Assembly (NCBI RefSeq): GCF_023155095.1
Contig: NZ_JAKNDA010000003.1
Coordinates: 186,001 to 250,000, forward strand
From: Idiomarina aminovorans
GTDB taxonomy: Bacteria > Pseudomonadota > Gammaproteobacteria > Enterobacterales > Alteromonadaceae
Length of the DNA stretch: 64,000 bases
Direction: 5' to 3'
Part shown: one piece after another, positions 1-6,259 of the stretch
Numbering within the stretch: the first letter of the stretch is position 1
Layout of the letters: each line of letters starts with the position of its first letter
The notes under the pieces: generated by a model
What the model was told of the DNA's origin: nothing
The model's input: only the letters and a program-made list of their open reading frames with translations
The model's database searches: none
Position numbers and translations under genes: made by a program

Positions 1-461
1 GTGAACACCCTAAAAGCTTCAGCTTTATTCATAGCGGTTTAGCCCGGGTGTTTCATTTGGATGAAAACGGTCAGGAATATAACAAACGCTTCTTTAGTGA
101 AGGTGAGTTTCCGGCCTGTATGACCGCGCTACTAACCAGTACCCGCTCGGCATTAAGTGTCGAATGCTTAGAAAACTCCGCGGTAATACACATTGATTTT
201 CACGGTTATCGGCAGCTGTTAGAGCAAAGCCCGGATCTAATGCTTTATCATATCCGTTACTTAGAAAAGAACTGGCTGCTGGAAAAAGACGAGCGCGACA
301 ACGCCTTTGGCCAAACCACGGCCAGCCGCCGCTACCAGACTTTTATTGAACAGCTCCCTCACCTGGCAGGCCGGGTTCCGCAATATCACATTGCCTCACA
401 CCTCGGTATCACTCCCGTGCAACTGTCACGCTTACGCAAGCAGTTACAAAGCACCGAATAA
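1..461 (+). CDS. Crp/Fnr-like transcriptional regulator, 5' end outside the window
   Basis: The frame is open from base 3 through the left edge to the stop at 459-461, so the start lies upstream. A GTG at 48 is only an internal codon. The visible protein holds the end of a cyclic-nucleotide-binding-type beta barrel (FIHSGLARVFHLDENG) and, near its C-terminus, a helix-turn-helix reading IASHLGITPVQLSRLR. That layout is typical of Crp/Fnr regulators with a short DNA-binding tail. The ligand and target genes cannot be told. The next gene, a nitroreductase 95 bp downstream in the same direction, may or may not be a target. Confidence 0.75.
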   Translation, partial: EHPKSFSFIHSGLARVFHLDENGQEYNKRFFSEGEFPACMTALLTSTRSALSVECLENSAVIHIDFHGYRQLLEQSPDLMLYHIRYLEKNWLLEKDERDNAFGQTTASRRYQTFIEQLPHLAGRVPQYHIASHLGITPVQLSRLRKQLQSTE

Positions 462-556
462 TTTTTTCGCTTATTAAACTATGTTAATGCGCCCTCTCTG
501 AGGTATCTGAATAATAGAGCTCACTTGCTAAGAATATAGCTAAACAGGAGCTCTAA

Positions 557-1183
557 ATGTACTTAGAAAAATTACAGCAATGGCGTTACGCAACCAACAC
601 CTTCTCTGACACCGAAGTGTCTGATGAGGTATTAACTCAGTTATTGAATGCGACTCGGTTAACGGCGTCGTCCTACGGGTTACAACCTTATCGCACGCTG
701 GTCATTCGTGATAAAGCCATACAACAACAGTTGGTTCACTGCTCTTATGGCCAGCAGAAAGTTGCGGACAGCTCTGCTTTGGTCGTTTTTGCTACAAAAG
801 CCGCCAGAGTCGAGGATATTGTGACTCCCTATATCAATGAATTAGCGCAGCAGCGCAAACTCACTGATGAACAGGCGCAAAGCACCCACGGCTATTTAAT
901 CGAACGCCTGCAAGCTATGTCCGCTGCGGAGCTTAAAGAATGGGCGACGCGTCAGGCATATATTGGCTTAGGCACGTTTTTGCTGGCAGCAGCAGAGCTG
1001 CAAGTGGATAGCTGCCCTATGGAAGGCATTGAGAAAGCACGCTACGACGACATTCTGTCTTTACCTGCCCGCGGGCTTAATACCGCGTTCGTTTGCCCGG
1101 TAGGCTACAGAAGCGAACAGGACGTTACTCAATTGCAGAAAAAAGTACGCCTGCCACTTTCGCAGTTCAGAGTCGCCTTATGA
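557..1183 (+). CDS. Nitroreductase-family NAD(P)H-dependent oxidoreductase
   Basis: A 208-residue protein of normal length for the NfsB-like nitroreductases, cytosolic FMN enzymes that reduce nitro compounds or quinones with NAD(P)H. The N-terminal RYATNTFSD and ASSYGLQPYR segments match the FMN-phosphate-binding region, and AYIGLGTFLLAAAELQVDS with the following CPMEG matches the C-terminal half. The ATG is preceded by a clear AGGAG. The stop overlaps the start of the next gene (ATGA), so the pair is probably co-translated. The substrate is unknown. Confidence 0.85.
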   Translation: MYLEKLQQWRYATNTFSDTEVSDEVLTQLLNATRLTASSYGLQPYRTLVIRDKAIQQQLVHCSYGQQKVADSSALVVFATKAARVEDIVTPYINELAQQRKLTDEQAQSTHGYLIERLQAMSAAELKEWATRQAYIGLGTFLLAAAELQVDSCPMEGIEKARYDDILSLPARGLNTAFVCPVGYRSEQDVTQLQKKVRLPLSQFRVAL

Positions 1184-1632
1184 CACAGACGGTACTTGTG
1201 ATTATGGCTATTGCGGCGGGTATGTCGATAGCCATTCAAGCCAGTATTAATGCGATGATGGGACAACTGGCGCATAATACCTTTTTGTCTCTCACCATTG
1301 CTTTTACCATTAGCGCGCTGTTCTCGGCTATGGCTCTCTGGGGATTTAGCGAACGCAGTACGCTCACTTTTTCAAATTTACCCGGGTACTTCTGGCTAAT
1401 TGCAGGCGTTTTCACCTCTTTTGGGGTGGGCACCATGTATTTCCTGATTCCGAAACTAGGCATTGGACAAGTCATGGCTTATGCCCTTACCGGGCAATTA
1501 ATTGGTGCCATGATAATCAACCATTTTGGTGTGTTAGGCAGCCCCGCCATTGCACTTAACAGTTACCGTTTGCTGGGTGCCGGGTTACTTATTTCCGGTG
1601 TCTTCCTGATTAATATGGGAGCAAGACAATGA
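1180..1632 (+). CDS. YdcZ/DUF606-type small DMT-family membrane transporter
   Basis: A roughly 150-residue, almost wholly hydrophobic protein with about five predicted membrane segments, matching the size of the DUF606 (YdcZ) branch of drug/metabolite transporters. I place the start at the ATG at 1180, which overlaps the nitroreductase stop as ATGA. A longer reading frame begins at 1093, but those residues are polar and lie inside the upstream gene. Motifs such as GIGQVMAYALTGQLIGAMII and a final ...LLGAGLLISGVFLI helix are typical. The substrate is unknown. Confidence 0.75.
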   Translation: MTQTVLVIMAIAAGMSIAIQASINAMMGQLAHNTFLSLTIAFTISALFSAMALWGFSERSTLTFSNLPGYFWLIAGVFTSFGVGTMYFLIPKLGIGQVMAYALTGQLIGAMIINHFGVLGSPAIALNSYRLLGAGLLISGVFLINMGARQ

Positions 1633-2348
1633 CCACAGAACAACATCAAAACCTGCATAATTTACATCAGCTCTGGCGGCTTCAGCCTTATCAGGAGCTA
1701 ACCACCAGCCGTGGTCTTCCTTTTTATAAGCTCGAACAATGGCCGGCAAGAGCTTGGTGCCAACCCGGTAATTACTCAGAAGCCGAGAAAACGCACCTAT
1801 TTGCGGAGTTGAGCACGCAAATGTCGGCATCTCACACGTTATCGATGCCGGAAGCTCTGTTGCCTAAAGGCGAACCCGGGCTTAACTCGTTAGCCCTCAG
1901 TTTTAGTCAACAAATGATGACCAAAAACCTGGATGCCTCAGCACCCGGCTCTGCTTTTCCGCATTTAGCACTAGAGCCTACAGGCCCGCAACAGGCGCAG
2001 CAATGGGCTATTACCACCGGCAAGTGCTTTGGTTATATGGTCGCTGCATCGTCCGTAACCAACCTCCTGCACGGTCATGCCCTGCTTTATTTTATTGTTT
2101 ATCAGAGTGGCATAGCCGGTACCGCTATGACCTTTACTCATAATCAGCAAATGGGCATTCATCAGGTCGGCGTTATTGATCAATACCGGGGCAAAGGGCT
2201 GGCCAGAGAAGCTATGCTCCTGCTTGAACAGCTGGCTCTGTCAGCCGATATCAACACATTACAACTGCAGGCATCGGCAATGGGCCAGCCTCTTTATCAT
2301 TCATTGGGTTACCGGTCCCTCGGTGCTATTCATAACTATGTTAAGTAA
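1629..2348 (+). CDS. GNAT-family N-acetyltransferase
   Basis: A 239-residue protein whose C-terminal half carries the GNAT acetyl-CoA-binding signature: the stretch VGVIDQYRGKGLAREA is motif A (Q/R-x-x-G-x-G/A), and YHSLGYRSLG near the end is the usual C-terminal beta strand. The first 100 residues match nothing I recognise and may form a substrate domain. The ATG overlaps the stop of the upstream transporter by 4 bp, so nitroreductase, transporter and acetyltransferase look like one operon. The acceptor molecule is unknown. Confidence 0.75.
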   Translation: MTTEQHQNLHNLHQLWRLQPYQELTTSRGLPFYKLEQWPARAWCQPGNYSEAEKTHLFAELSTQMSASHTLSMPEALLPKGEPGLNSLALSFSQQMMTKNLDASAPGSAFPHLALEPTGPQQAQQWAITTGKCFGYMVAASSVTNLLHGHALLYFIVYQSGIAGTAMTFTHNQQMGIHQVGVIDQYRGKGLAREAMLLLEQLALSADINTLQLQASAMGQPLYHSLGYRSLGAIHNYVK

Positions 2349-2382
2349 GCGCAGAACCACGTTAATTGACGCTCTTCGGCTT

Positions 2383-2401
2383 TTTACGTAAGTTACGTAA
2401 A
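2383..2401. promoter_or_regulatory. 19-bp perfect palindrome, candidate operator
   Basis: TTTACGTAA and TTACGTAAA face each other across a single G, giving 9-bp arms. It sits in the 78-bp gap between the acetyltransferase and the DUF4177 gene, 26 bp before the latter's start. The arms lack GC content and no T-run follows, so it is not a convincing terminator. A dimeric repressor site is the simplest reading, but no regulator is identified. Confidence 0.4.
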
Positions 2402-2426
2402 CCTAACTAAAAACAAGGAAGAAACC

Positions 2427-2642
2427 ATGTCTAAATTTACGGAATACAAAGTTGTTCATATTGCCGAAGGCGGTTGCGGTACTTTGCTGTTAGGCTCTAG
2501 TGGCCTGCCGTTAAAGAAAATTGAATCCACATTGAACCAGGAAGCGGCCGACGGCTGGCAATTGGTGTTTCAGGTTATTGAGCAGAAACGCTTTTGGTTA
2601 TTCTGGTCTCGTGAGGCGGCCATTCTGACTCTGGGTCGATAA
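2427..2642 (+). CDS. DUF4177-like small protein
   Basis: A 71-residue cytosolic protein. The N-terminal strand FTEYKVVHI, the central ALNQEAADGWQLVFQ-like stretch (LNQEAADGWQLVFQV here) and a short basic tail match the DUF4177 pattern, in which an N-terminal strand is followed by a helix ending in GW-x-L/V. Function is unknown in the family. A strong AGGAAG lies ahead of the ATG. It is 7 bp upstream of yidD and probably co-transcribed with it. Confidence 0.6.
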   Translation: MSKFTEYKVVHIAEGGCGTLLLGSSGLPLKKIESTLNQEAADGWQLVFQVIEQKRFWLFWSREAAILTLGR

Positions 2643-2649
2643 AAACGTT

Positions 2650-2874
2650 ATGCTGAAGCGACTGCTTTTGGCATCAATTCGTTGGTATCAGCGGCATGGC
2701 GGCTCGCGTCGCTTTTTTAATACAGAATGTAATTTTGAACCAAGCTGTTCCGCCTATACTTACCAGGCCATTAGCCAATATGGTACGTGGCGGGGTTTTA
2801 AGCTTGGTATTGCGCGCATGCGGCGCTGTAATGACCCGGACTGCGTGCATAAAAAGCACGATCCGGTTCCTTAA
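2650..2874 (+). CDS. yidD: Membrane protein insertion efficiency factor YidD
   Basis: A 74-residue protein with the family signature. A short amphipathic N-terminus (LLLASIRWYQRHGG) is followed by FEPSCSAYTYQAI and a C-terminal CNDPDCVHKKHDPVP, with the conserved Cys residues in place. YidD is an inner-membrane-associated factor that helps YidC insert proteins. It is usually found between rnpA and yidC at the replication-origin region. Here it lies alone among small genes, so it may be displaced or a second copy. Confidence 0.85.
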   Translation: MLKRLLLASIRWYQRHGGSRRFFNTECNFEPSCSAYTYQAISQYGTWRGFKLGIARMRRCNDPDCVHKKHDPVP

Positions 2875-2888
2875 ACGAGGTGACTTCT

Positions 2889-3284
2889 ATGTCTGATAAA
2901 ATGTCCTCCCAACAGTTGCGTGATGAAGAAGAAGCGTTACGTTTAAAAATACGCGAGCTTTCTGACGAACAGCGAAAACAGTATTACCGCCTTGAAGGTC
3001 AGCGGATAAAAGATCCCGACACCTATGCGGTACTCAACTGGTTTCTGCTGGCGGGGTTGCATCACTTTTATTTAAACAACACCCAGCGCGGTGTTATCAA
3101 CCTTTGTGTCATGCTACTCGGGCTGGCCATGCTGCCGTTTTTACCATTACTTGGCGTTATCATTCTGCTTGCCATTGTGATTATTGAGCTGCCTCAGCTG
3201 TTTAAATCGCAACAGATTGTGCATGCCTACAATAACAACCTTATGCGCCAGCTGATTGAGGAGGTTAAGTCCGGTCATACCTGA
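2889..3284 (+). CDS. TM2-domain-containing membrane protein
   Basis: About 131 residues. A charged, coiled-coil-like N-terminal part (roughly 1-45) leads into a TM2 domain: the motif FLLAGLHHFYLNNTQRGVINL carries the GxHxFYL core between the two membrane helices, the second being the hydrophobic run around LPFLPLLGVIILLAIVII. I start at the ATG at 2889, 8 bp after GAGG. An in-frame GTG at 2880 has no ribosome site of its own. The function of TM2 proteins in bacteria is unclear. Confidence 0.7.
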   Translation: MSDKMSSQQLRDEEEALRLKIRELSDEQRKQYYRLEGQRIKDPDTYAVLNWFLLAGLHHFYLNNTQRGVINLCVMLLGLAMLPFLPLLGVIILLAIVIIELPQLFKSQQIVHAYNNNLMRQLIEEVKSGHT

Positions 3285-3311
3285 ATAAGGCATAATTACG
3301 TATCAGCGAAA

Positions 3312-4081
3312 TTACTTCAGCTTTAGGTGGCTGCTTATTGAATCTGCCAGCGTTTCCGGCACTTCATTCTCTTTCGCTAATTGCGGCCACTGAGCCACCG
3401 CGTTAATCACATCATCAATAATCGCATCAATTTCCTGTCGGGGTACTTTTGACAAATGCACGTCTGAAAGCGCGTAAAAATCGGCCCGGGAATGGTCACT
3501 GCGTTTTCCGTTTAGGGACATCCAGTGCTGCTCGACCCAGGGGTTCCCGGGCTTGTAGCTAAATGCCACGTCGTAGGCCGGACTCAGCCGCCACTGTGTG
3601 CCTTCCAGCATAACGCCAAAGTTCTTTGAATGGTCATCGTGGTTCGTCGCTACGTGGTTGAACACCATGCGTCGGAATAAATCTATCGCGTCTTCCCGTG
3701 GCAGCCGCAGCTGGCGGGCCACCTGAAACAGCTCCTCGTAAGAGAAAGAGCCAATATCGTGATAATTTACGTGCTTAATGGCGCCGTACCCCAGTGGGTC
3801 ACCAAAAGTTTGCTGAGCCGGGTCTCTTTCTTGTACGCCGTCGAATTTTAACAGGGCAAAGAGTCGGCCAGCATACCGGGCAAGCCTCTGAAGGTATCCC
3901 AGTTTAACCCCGGAAACGAAAATATCCGGCCTTTTTCAGCGGGCATGGTTAAAGGCGCAAGGGGAATGTTTTTGTCGACAAATTCAGAAAAATATTCGAA
4001 CCGCGCCGCCGTATCGCCTTTGCTATAGCTTAAGGCACCAACCGGCGCATCTTTTTATCTTACTTCAATGGTATTGATCAC
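3312..4081 (-). pseudogene. hipA: Decayed hipA-like toxin kinase
   Basis: Reading from a GTG at 4081, which overlaps the hipB stop, the first codons are followed by a TAA at codon 9 (4055-4057). The same frame then resumes with HipA N-terminal sequence including RFEY, LAPLTMP and GLPGMLADSLP, and stops again. After a frame change the C-terminal kinase part is intact from about 3860 to 3312, with NHDDHSKNFG, the catalytic-loop and metal-binding region of HipA kinases. The stretch between LADSLP and the C-terminal lobe is far too short, so an internal deletion removed much of the kinase core. An ATG/GTG-initiated 136-residue C-terminal piece remains open but cannot be an active kinase. Confidence 0.8.
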
Positions 4082-4398
4082 CAGTCCAGCTCCTCATTCT
4101 TAGCAGGCTGCACACGAGTTTTACCGCTCGCCCGTTTCTTTTGTTTGGTGCTGCTTTTTAGCAACTGCACAGGAGAAACGCCCTCGTCCGGGAAGGCCGC
4201 CAGTAAGTTATCGATATGACCTAACGCCTGAAGAATAGCGACATAGGTGGGCAACGTGCTTTTACCACTTTCCGCCGATTTAACCGCATTCAGTGAGACA
4301 TTAGCTAAGGTAGCTAAATCCTCCTGGGTTAAGTCCTGATTCAGTCGGTACTGTTTAACTCGTTGACCAATGGCTGCTGGAACACGTTCATAATTCAT
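4078..4398 (-). CDS. hipB: HipB-like XRE-family antitoxin/regulator
   Basis: A 106-residue protein with an XRE helix-turn-helix at about residues 10-65 (QRVKQYRLNQDLTQEDLA, then SLNAVKSAESGKS). HipB proteins bind their own promoter and neutralise HipA kinases. The basic tail (STKQKKRASGKTRVQP) ends in W, as in many HipB proteins where the C-terminal tail touches HipA. The gene is complete while its partner is broken, leaving an orphan antitoxin or autoregulator. Two AT-rich inverted repeats upstream are candidate operators. Confidence 0.8.
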   Translation of the reverse strand: MNYERVPAAIGQRVKQYRLNQDLTQEDLATLANVSLNAVKSAESGKSTLPTYVAILQALGHIDNLLAAFPDEGVSPVQLLKSSTKQKKRASGKTRVQPAKNEELDW

Positions 4399-4415
4399 AT
4401 AAAGTACCTTTTATA
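4398..4415. promoter_or_regulatory. Inverted repeat at the hipB start, candidate operator
   Basis: TATAAA and TTTATA are separated by 6 bp directly in front of the hipB start codon. The arms share the TATAAA core with a second repeat at 4471-4490. HipB-type regulators usually bind several spaced palindromes in their own promoter, so this pair fits autoregulation. Binding is inferred. Confidence 0.4.
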
Positions 4416-4470
4416 GTCTTTAAATCTATGATTAGAGTTTAGCAGACTATTTATGGTACGCAATTTAACT

Positions 4471-4490
4471 TATATAAAAGACTTTATATA
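4471..4490. promoter_or_regulatory. Second hipB-side inverted repeat, candidate operator
   Basis: TATATAAA and TTTATATA (8-bp arms, exact complements) flank a 4-bp AGAC spacer. It shares its core with the repeat at 4398-4415, centred about 74 bp away, roughly seven helical turns. It could also overlap the promoter driving hipB leftward. Confidence 0.4.
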
Positions 4491-4631
4491 GGCTACAAAG
4501 TAAAATTTTAAGTTTAAAATTCATTTAGAAGGCTATAATACACAGCGAAAGAACTACCACGGTGTTTGACCTCGTTATGAGGTGTATTTTAGTGCATTAT
4601 TTATTCATTCCCATTTTAAAAGCTTTAGGTA

Positions 4632-4868
4632 ATGGACACAGCACAACTTGAAAATATTACTAGTGTCGCTATGACCTTGCCTGAGAAAGAGCGAGCTAAA
4701 TTGGCACATGATTTGGTCGCAAGTTTAGATGGTCCGGCCGATACCAGTATTGCCGAGGCTTGGGACATTGAAATTTGTCTAAGAATCAATGACATTGAAT
4801 CAGGTAAAACTGAGCTTCTTGATGCTGATGAAGCCATTTCACGCGCCAGAGCTCAGATTAAGGACTGA
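4632..4868 (+). CDS. Addiction-module antitoxin-like protein (TIGR02574-like), orphan
   Basis: A 78-residue acidic protein with the layout of the small addiction-module component family: an N-terminal helix, a central LPEKERAKLAHDLVASLDG segment, and a C-terminal SRARAQIKD. Such genes normally precede a RelE/ParE-type toxin. Here only an 8-codon open frame follows (4871-4897), starting in the right place but ending at the edge of the cassette array. The toxin was probably lost. The ATG is preceded by TTTAGGTA, a weak ribosome site. Confidence 0.65.
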   Translation: MDTAQLENITSVAMTLPEKERAKLAHDLVASLDGPADTSIAEAWDIEICLRINDIESGKTELLDADEAISRARAQIKD

Positions 4869-4870
4869 AC

Positions 4871-4897
4871 TTGAAGGTAGCAGAAGCCGTTTGTTAA
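4871..4897 (+). pseudogene. Remnant of a RelE/ParE-type toxin start
   Basis: Two bases after the antitoxin stop, a TTG opens the frame LKVAEAVC and then hits TAA. The position and the first residues (M/L-K-V) are what one expects of a toxin following this antitoxin, but eight codons are too few to prove it. The frame ends inside the truncated attC-like sequence at 4884-4900, so the break coincides with the edge of the cassette array. Confidence 0.35.
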
Positions 4898-4900
4898 CAG
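4884..4900 (-). other. Truncated attC-like site at the end of the cassette array
   Basis: Read on the minus strand just after the brnA stop, the sequence CTGTTAACAAACGGC looks like the 5' half (R'' and L'' boxes) of an attC site: a TTAAC core followed by AAACG, as in Vibrio-type repeats. The matching 3' half is missing and the sequence runs straight into the orphan antitoxin region. It probably marks a deletion at the distal end of the array. Confidence 0.4.
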
Positions 4901-4901
4901 T

Positions 4902-5111
4902 TTATTGCCACTCAATCTTAAGGTCTTTATGTGACTGTGCGCAGTCGCGCAGATAGAGATTAATTAGGCTCTGATACGGAAGGTCTTTTTCCTCGGCCAG
5001 ATTCTTGAAATACGCAACGGTATCTTCATCCAGCCTAATCGTAACCTGCTTCTTGAGCTTTTTGGCATAAGGATTCTTAACGGAGTCTGAAAAATTGTAG
5101 TGATCACGCAT
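4902..5111 (-). CDS. brnA: BrnA-type antitoxin
   Basis: A 69-residue protein with a ribbon-helix-helix core (KKQVTIRLDEDTVAYFKNLA) and the LPYQSLINLYLRDCA helix of the BrnA family. BrnA neutralises the RNase BrnT and represses the operon. The start at 5111 overlaps the brnT frame by 8 bp, the usual brnTA arrangement. Longer reading frames starting further upstream run through brnT in another frame and are unlikely. It lies in an integron cassette, preceded by attC at 5450-5509 and followed by an attC remnant. Confidence 0.8.
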   Translation of the reverse strand: MRDHYNFSDSVKNPYAKKLKKQVTIRLDEDTVAYFKNLAEEKDLPYQSLINLYLRDCAQSHKDLKIEWQ

Positions 5112-5406
5112 ACCTATACCCTTCATAAGTCTTTCGCTCTCGCTTATCAGCCTTTCGCGCAGAGATGATTCGGATGGTCTCACCGTCTCTAACGCAGTGG
5201 CACACCACCAGCAAACGAGAATGGATGCTCGTTCCGAGGAGTATGAATCGGTCCTCGTCAGTAGAATGATCAGGATCCGCTATTAGGCGCCCGAACTCGT
5301 CTGTAAAGGCAGTTTTGGCCTCGTTGAACGAGACGTCATGCTTCTTTCGATTAGAGGCATCCTTGCGAGGATCCCAGTCAAAGGTGAGATGGCTCGTGAA
5401 TTACAT
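5104..5406 (-). pseudogene. brnT: BrnT-type RNase toxin without a usable start codon
   Basis: From about 5382 to 5104 the minus strand encodes a full BrnT sequence: FDWDPRKDASNRKKHDVSF, FTDEFGRLIADPDHS, RFILLGTS, then IISARKADKRERK. The only ATG in frame ahead of it (5404-5406) is followed at once by TAA (5401-5403). No ATG, GTG or TTG occurs between that stop and the first conserved residues. The TACAAT promoter box overlaps the same ATG, so transcripts would begin after it. The toxin is therefore probably silenced, unless a non-standard start such as ACG is used or there is a sequencing error. Confidence 0.7.
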
Positions 5407-5432
5407 TGTAGTTACAGCGTAGGTATTGTCAA
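5405..5432 (-). promoter_or_regulatory. Cassette-borne promoter for brnTA
   Basis: TTGACA at 5432-5427 and TACAAT at 5410-5405 lie 16 bp apart on the minus strand, a near-consensus sigma-70 promoter. It sits between attC (5450-5509) and brnT. Toxin-antitoxin cassettes in integrons commonly carry their own promoter, unlike most cassettes. BrnA is expected to repress it. Confidence 0.65.
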
Positions 5433-5449
5433 GGTGCCGAGTCATATAC

Positions 5450-5509
5450 TGTTAACGCTAGCGGCAGAGGCGCGACGAACGGAGCGTCCCTTGACCGCCC
5501 TGGTTATAT
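5450..5509 (-). other. attC recombination site following the DUF2971 cassette
   Basis: About 60 bp. On the minus strand it begins ATATAACCAGGGCGG, two bases or fewer after the DUF2971 stop, and ends GCTAGCGTTAACAG. The inner AAGGGACGCTCC and complementary GCGCCTCTGCC halves give the imperfect palindrome of a classic 59-base element, with an R'' box TATAAC and a slightly degenerate R' box GTTAACA. Orientation matches the other sites of the array. Confidence 0.75.
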
Positions 5510-6205
5510 TCACTCGTTTTCATACCTCCAATGCTCATGCTTTATGTAAGGTACGCGATAAAGAAGTTCAGCAAAGTCAATCGGAGCCTCACCGGTAAGA
5601 TGCTTTACATGTTCTTGTAGGGACGGAAATAGCGGGAACGATTTGTCGTAATTTACTGGCTTCGCCATTAGCAATGTGTTGTCAATTTCTTCTATGCATT
5701 GGAGCCTGATGCATACTCCAGAGTGCGAGTCTGCATAATGAGACCACATAACAACATTGTCGTTTTTTTCGCTGAGGCATATCACACGTGATCGATTTAG
5801 ATCGTTGGTGATTAACGAATTTATATTATCTTGATATTGTTGAAATCGTGCCCCTGATTCTGCTACACCTTCCCGTAAAGTACGAAGCACCTCCTCTTTC
5901 GGAATCAAGTCTCTACGTTCCCTGAGCATTCGCACCATCAAAGACAGGCCAGTTTCTTCGACAAACACAGGCTCGTCGTCCGAATACACTAACCGTTCAA
6001 CCTCGTCAGCTATAGCTGACGAGAATTGTTCCTGTGTATATGAAAAGTTGAACGACATTTGATGATCAAATGGATCATTAAACTGTTTAGGCTCCCTCCA
6101 TCTCAGCGAACAATTTTCGAGTACTGCCGTGGCCGTATCACAAGGCATAAATTTGTAGAAGTAATCTCTATCGTGATTTCTGGGCACAAGCTTTCCTTGT
6201 TGCAT
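5510..6205 (-). CDS. DUF2971-family cassette protein, probably C-terminally shortened
   Basis: A 231-residue protein with DUF2971 hallmarks: an early FYKFMPCDTATAVLEN, then REPKQFNDPFD, and later VICLSEKNDNVVMWSHYADSHSGVCI. Function is unknown; the family is frequent in accessory and defence-type islands. It ends at HWRYENE, where family members normally continue with a W-R segment, and a TGA stands where TGG would be expected, directly before attC. The ATG at 6205 lies inside the R' box of the upstream attC. A GTG at 6187, with AAGGA ahead, is an alternative start. Confidence 0.7.
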   Translation of the reverse strand: MQQGKLVPRNHDRDYFYKFMPCDTATAVLENCSLRWREPKQFNDPFDHQMSFNFSYTQEQFSSAIADEVERLVYSDDEPVFVEETGLSLMVRMLRERRDLIPKEEVLRTLREGVAESGARFQQYQDNINSLITNDLNRSRVICLSEKNDNVVMWSHYADSHSGVCIRLQCIEEIDNTLLMAKPVNYDKSFPLFPSLQEHVKHLTGEAPIDFAELLYRVPYIKHEHWRYENE

Positions 6206-6259
6206 CTAACGCTTCAATCAGCCGACGCGTCAGCGGTCGGCTGGATTGACTTGTTAGCC
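6204..6259 (-). other. attC recombination site following the PIN-like cassette
   Basis: A short 56-bp attC. On the minus strand it begins GGCTAACAAG and ends GCGTTAGAT; the latter is a perfect GTTRRRY box (6210-6204). The inner CAGCCGACCGCTGACG and CGTCGGCTGA halves are complementary. The upstream gene reads through almost the whole site before stopping at 6214, and the downstream ATG (6203-6205) overlaps its final bases. Confidence 0.8.

Noticed and set aside
1093-1179. Upstream extension of the YdcZ-type transporter
   Set aside because: It lies within the nitroreductase gene in another frame and encodes polar residues before the first membrane helix.
5338-5598. 86-codon plus-strand ORF across brnT, attC and DUF2971
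   Set aside because: It crosses an attC site and two better-supported minus-strand genes and has no family resemblance.
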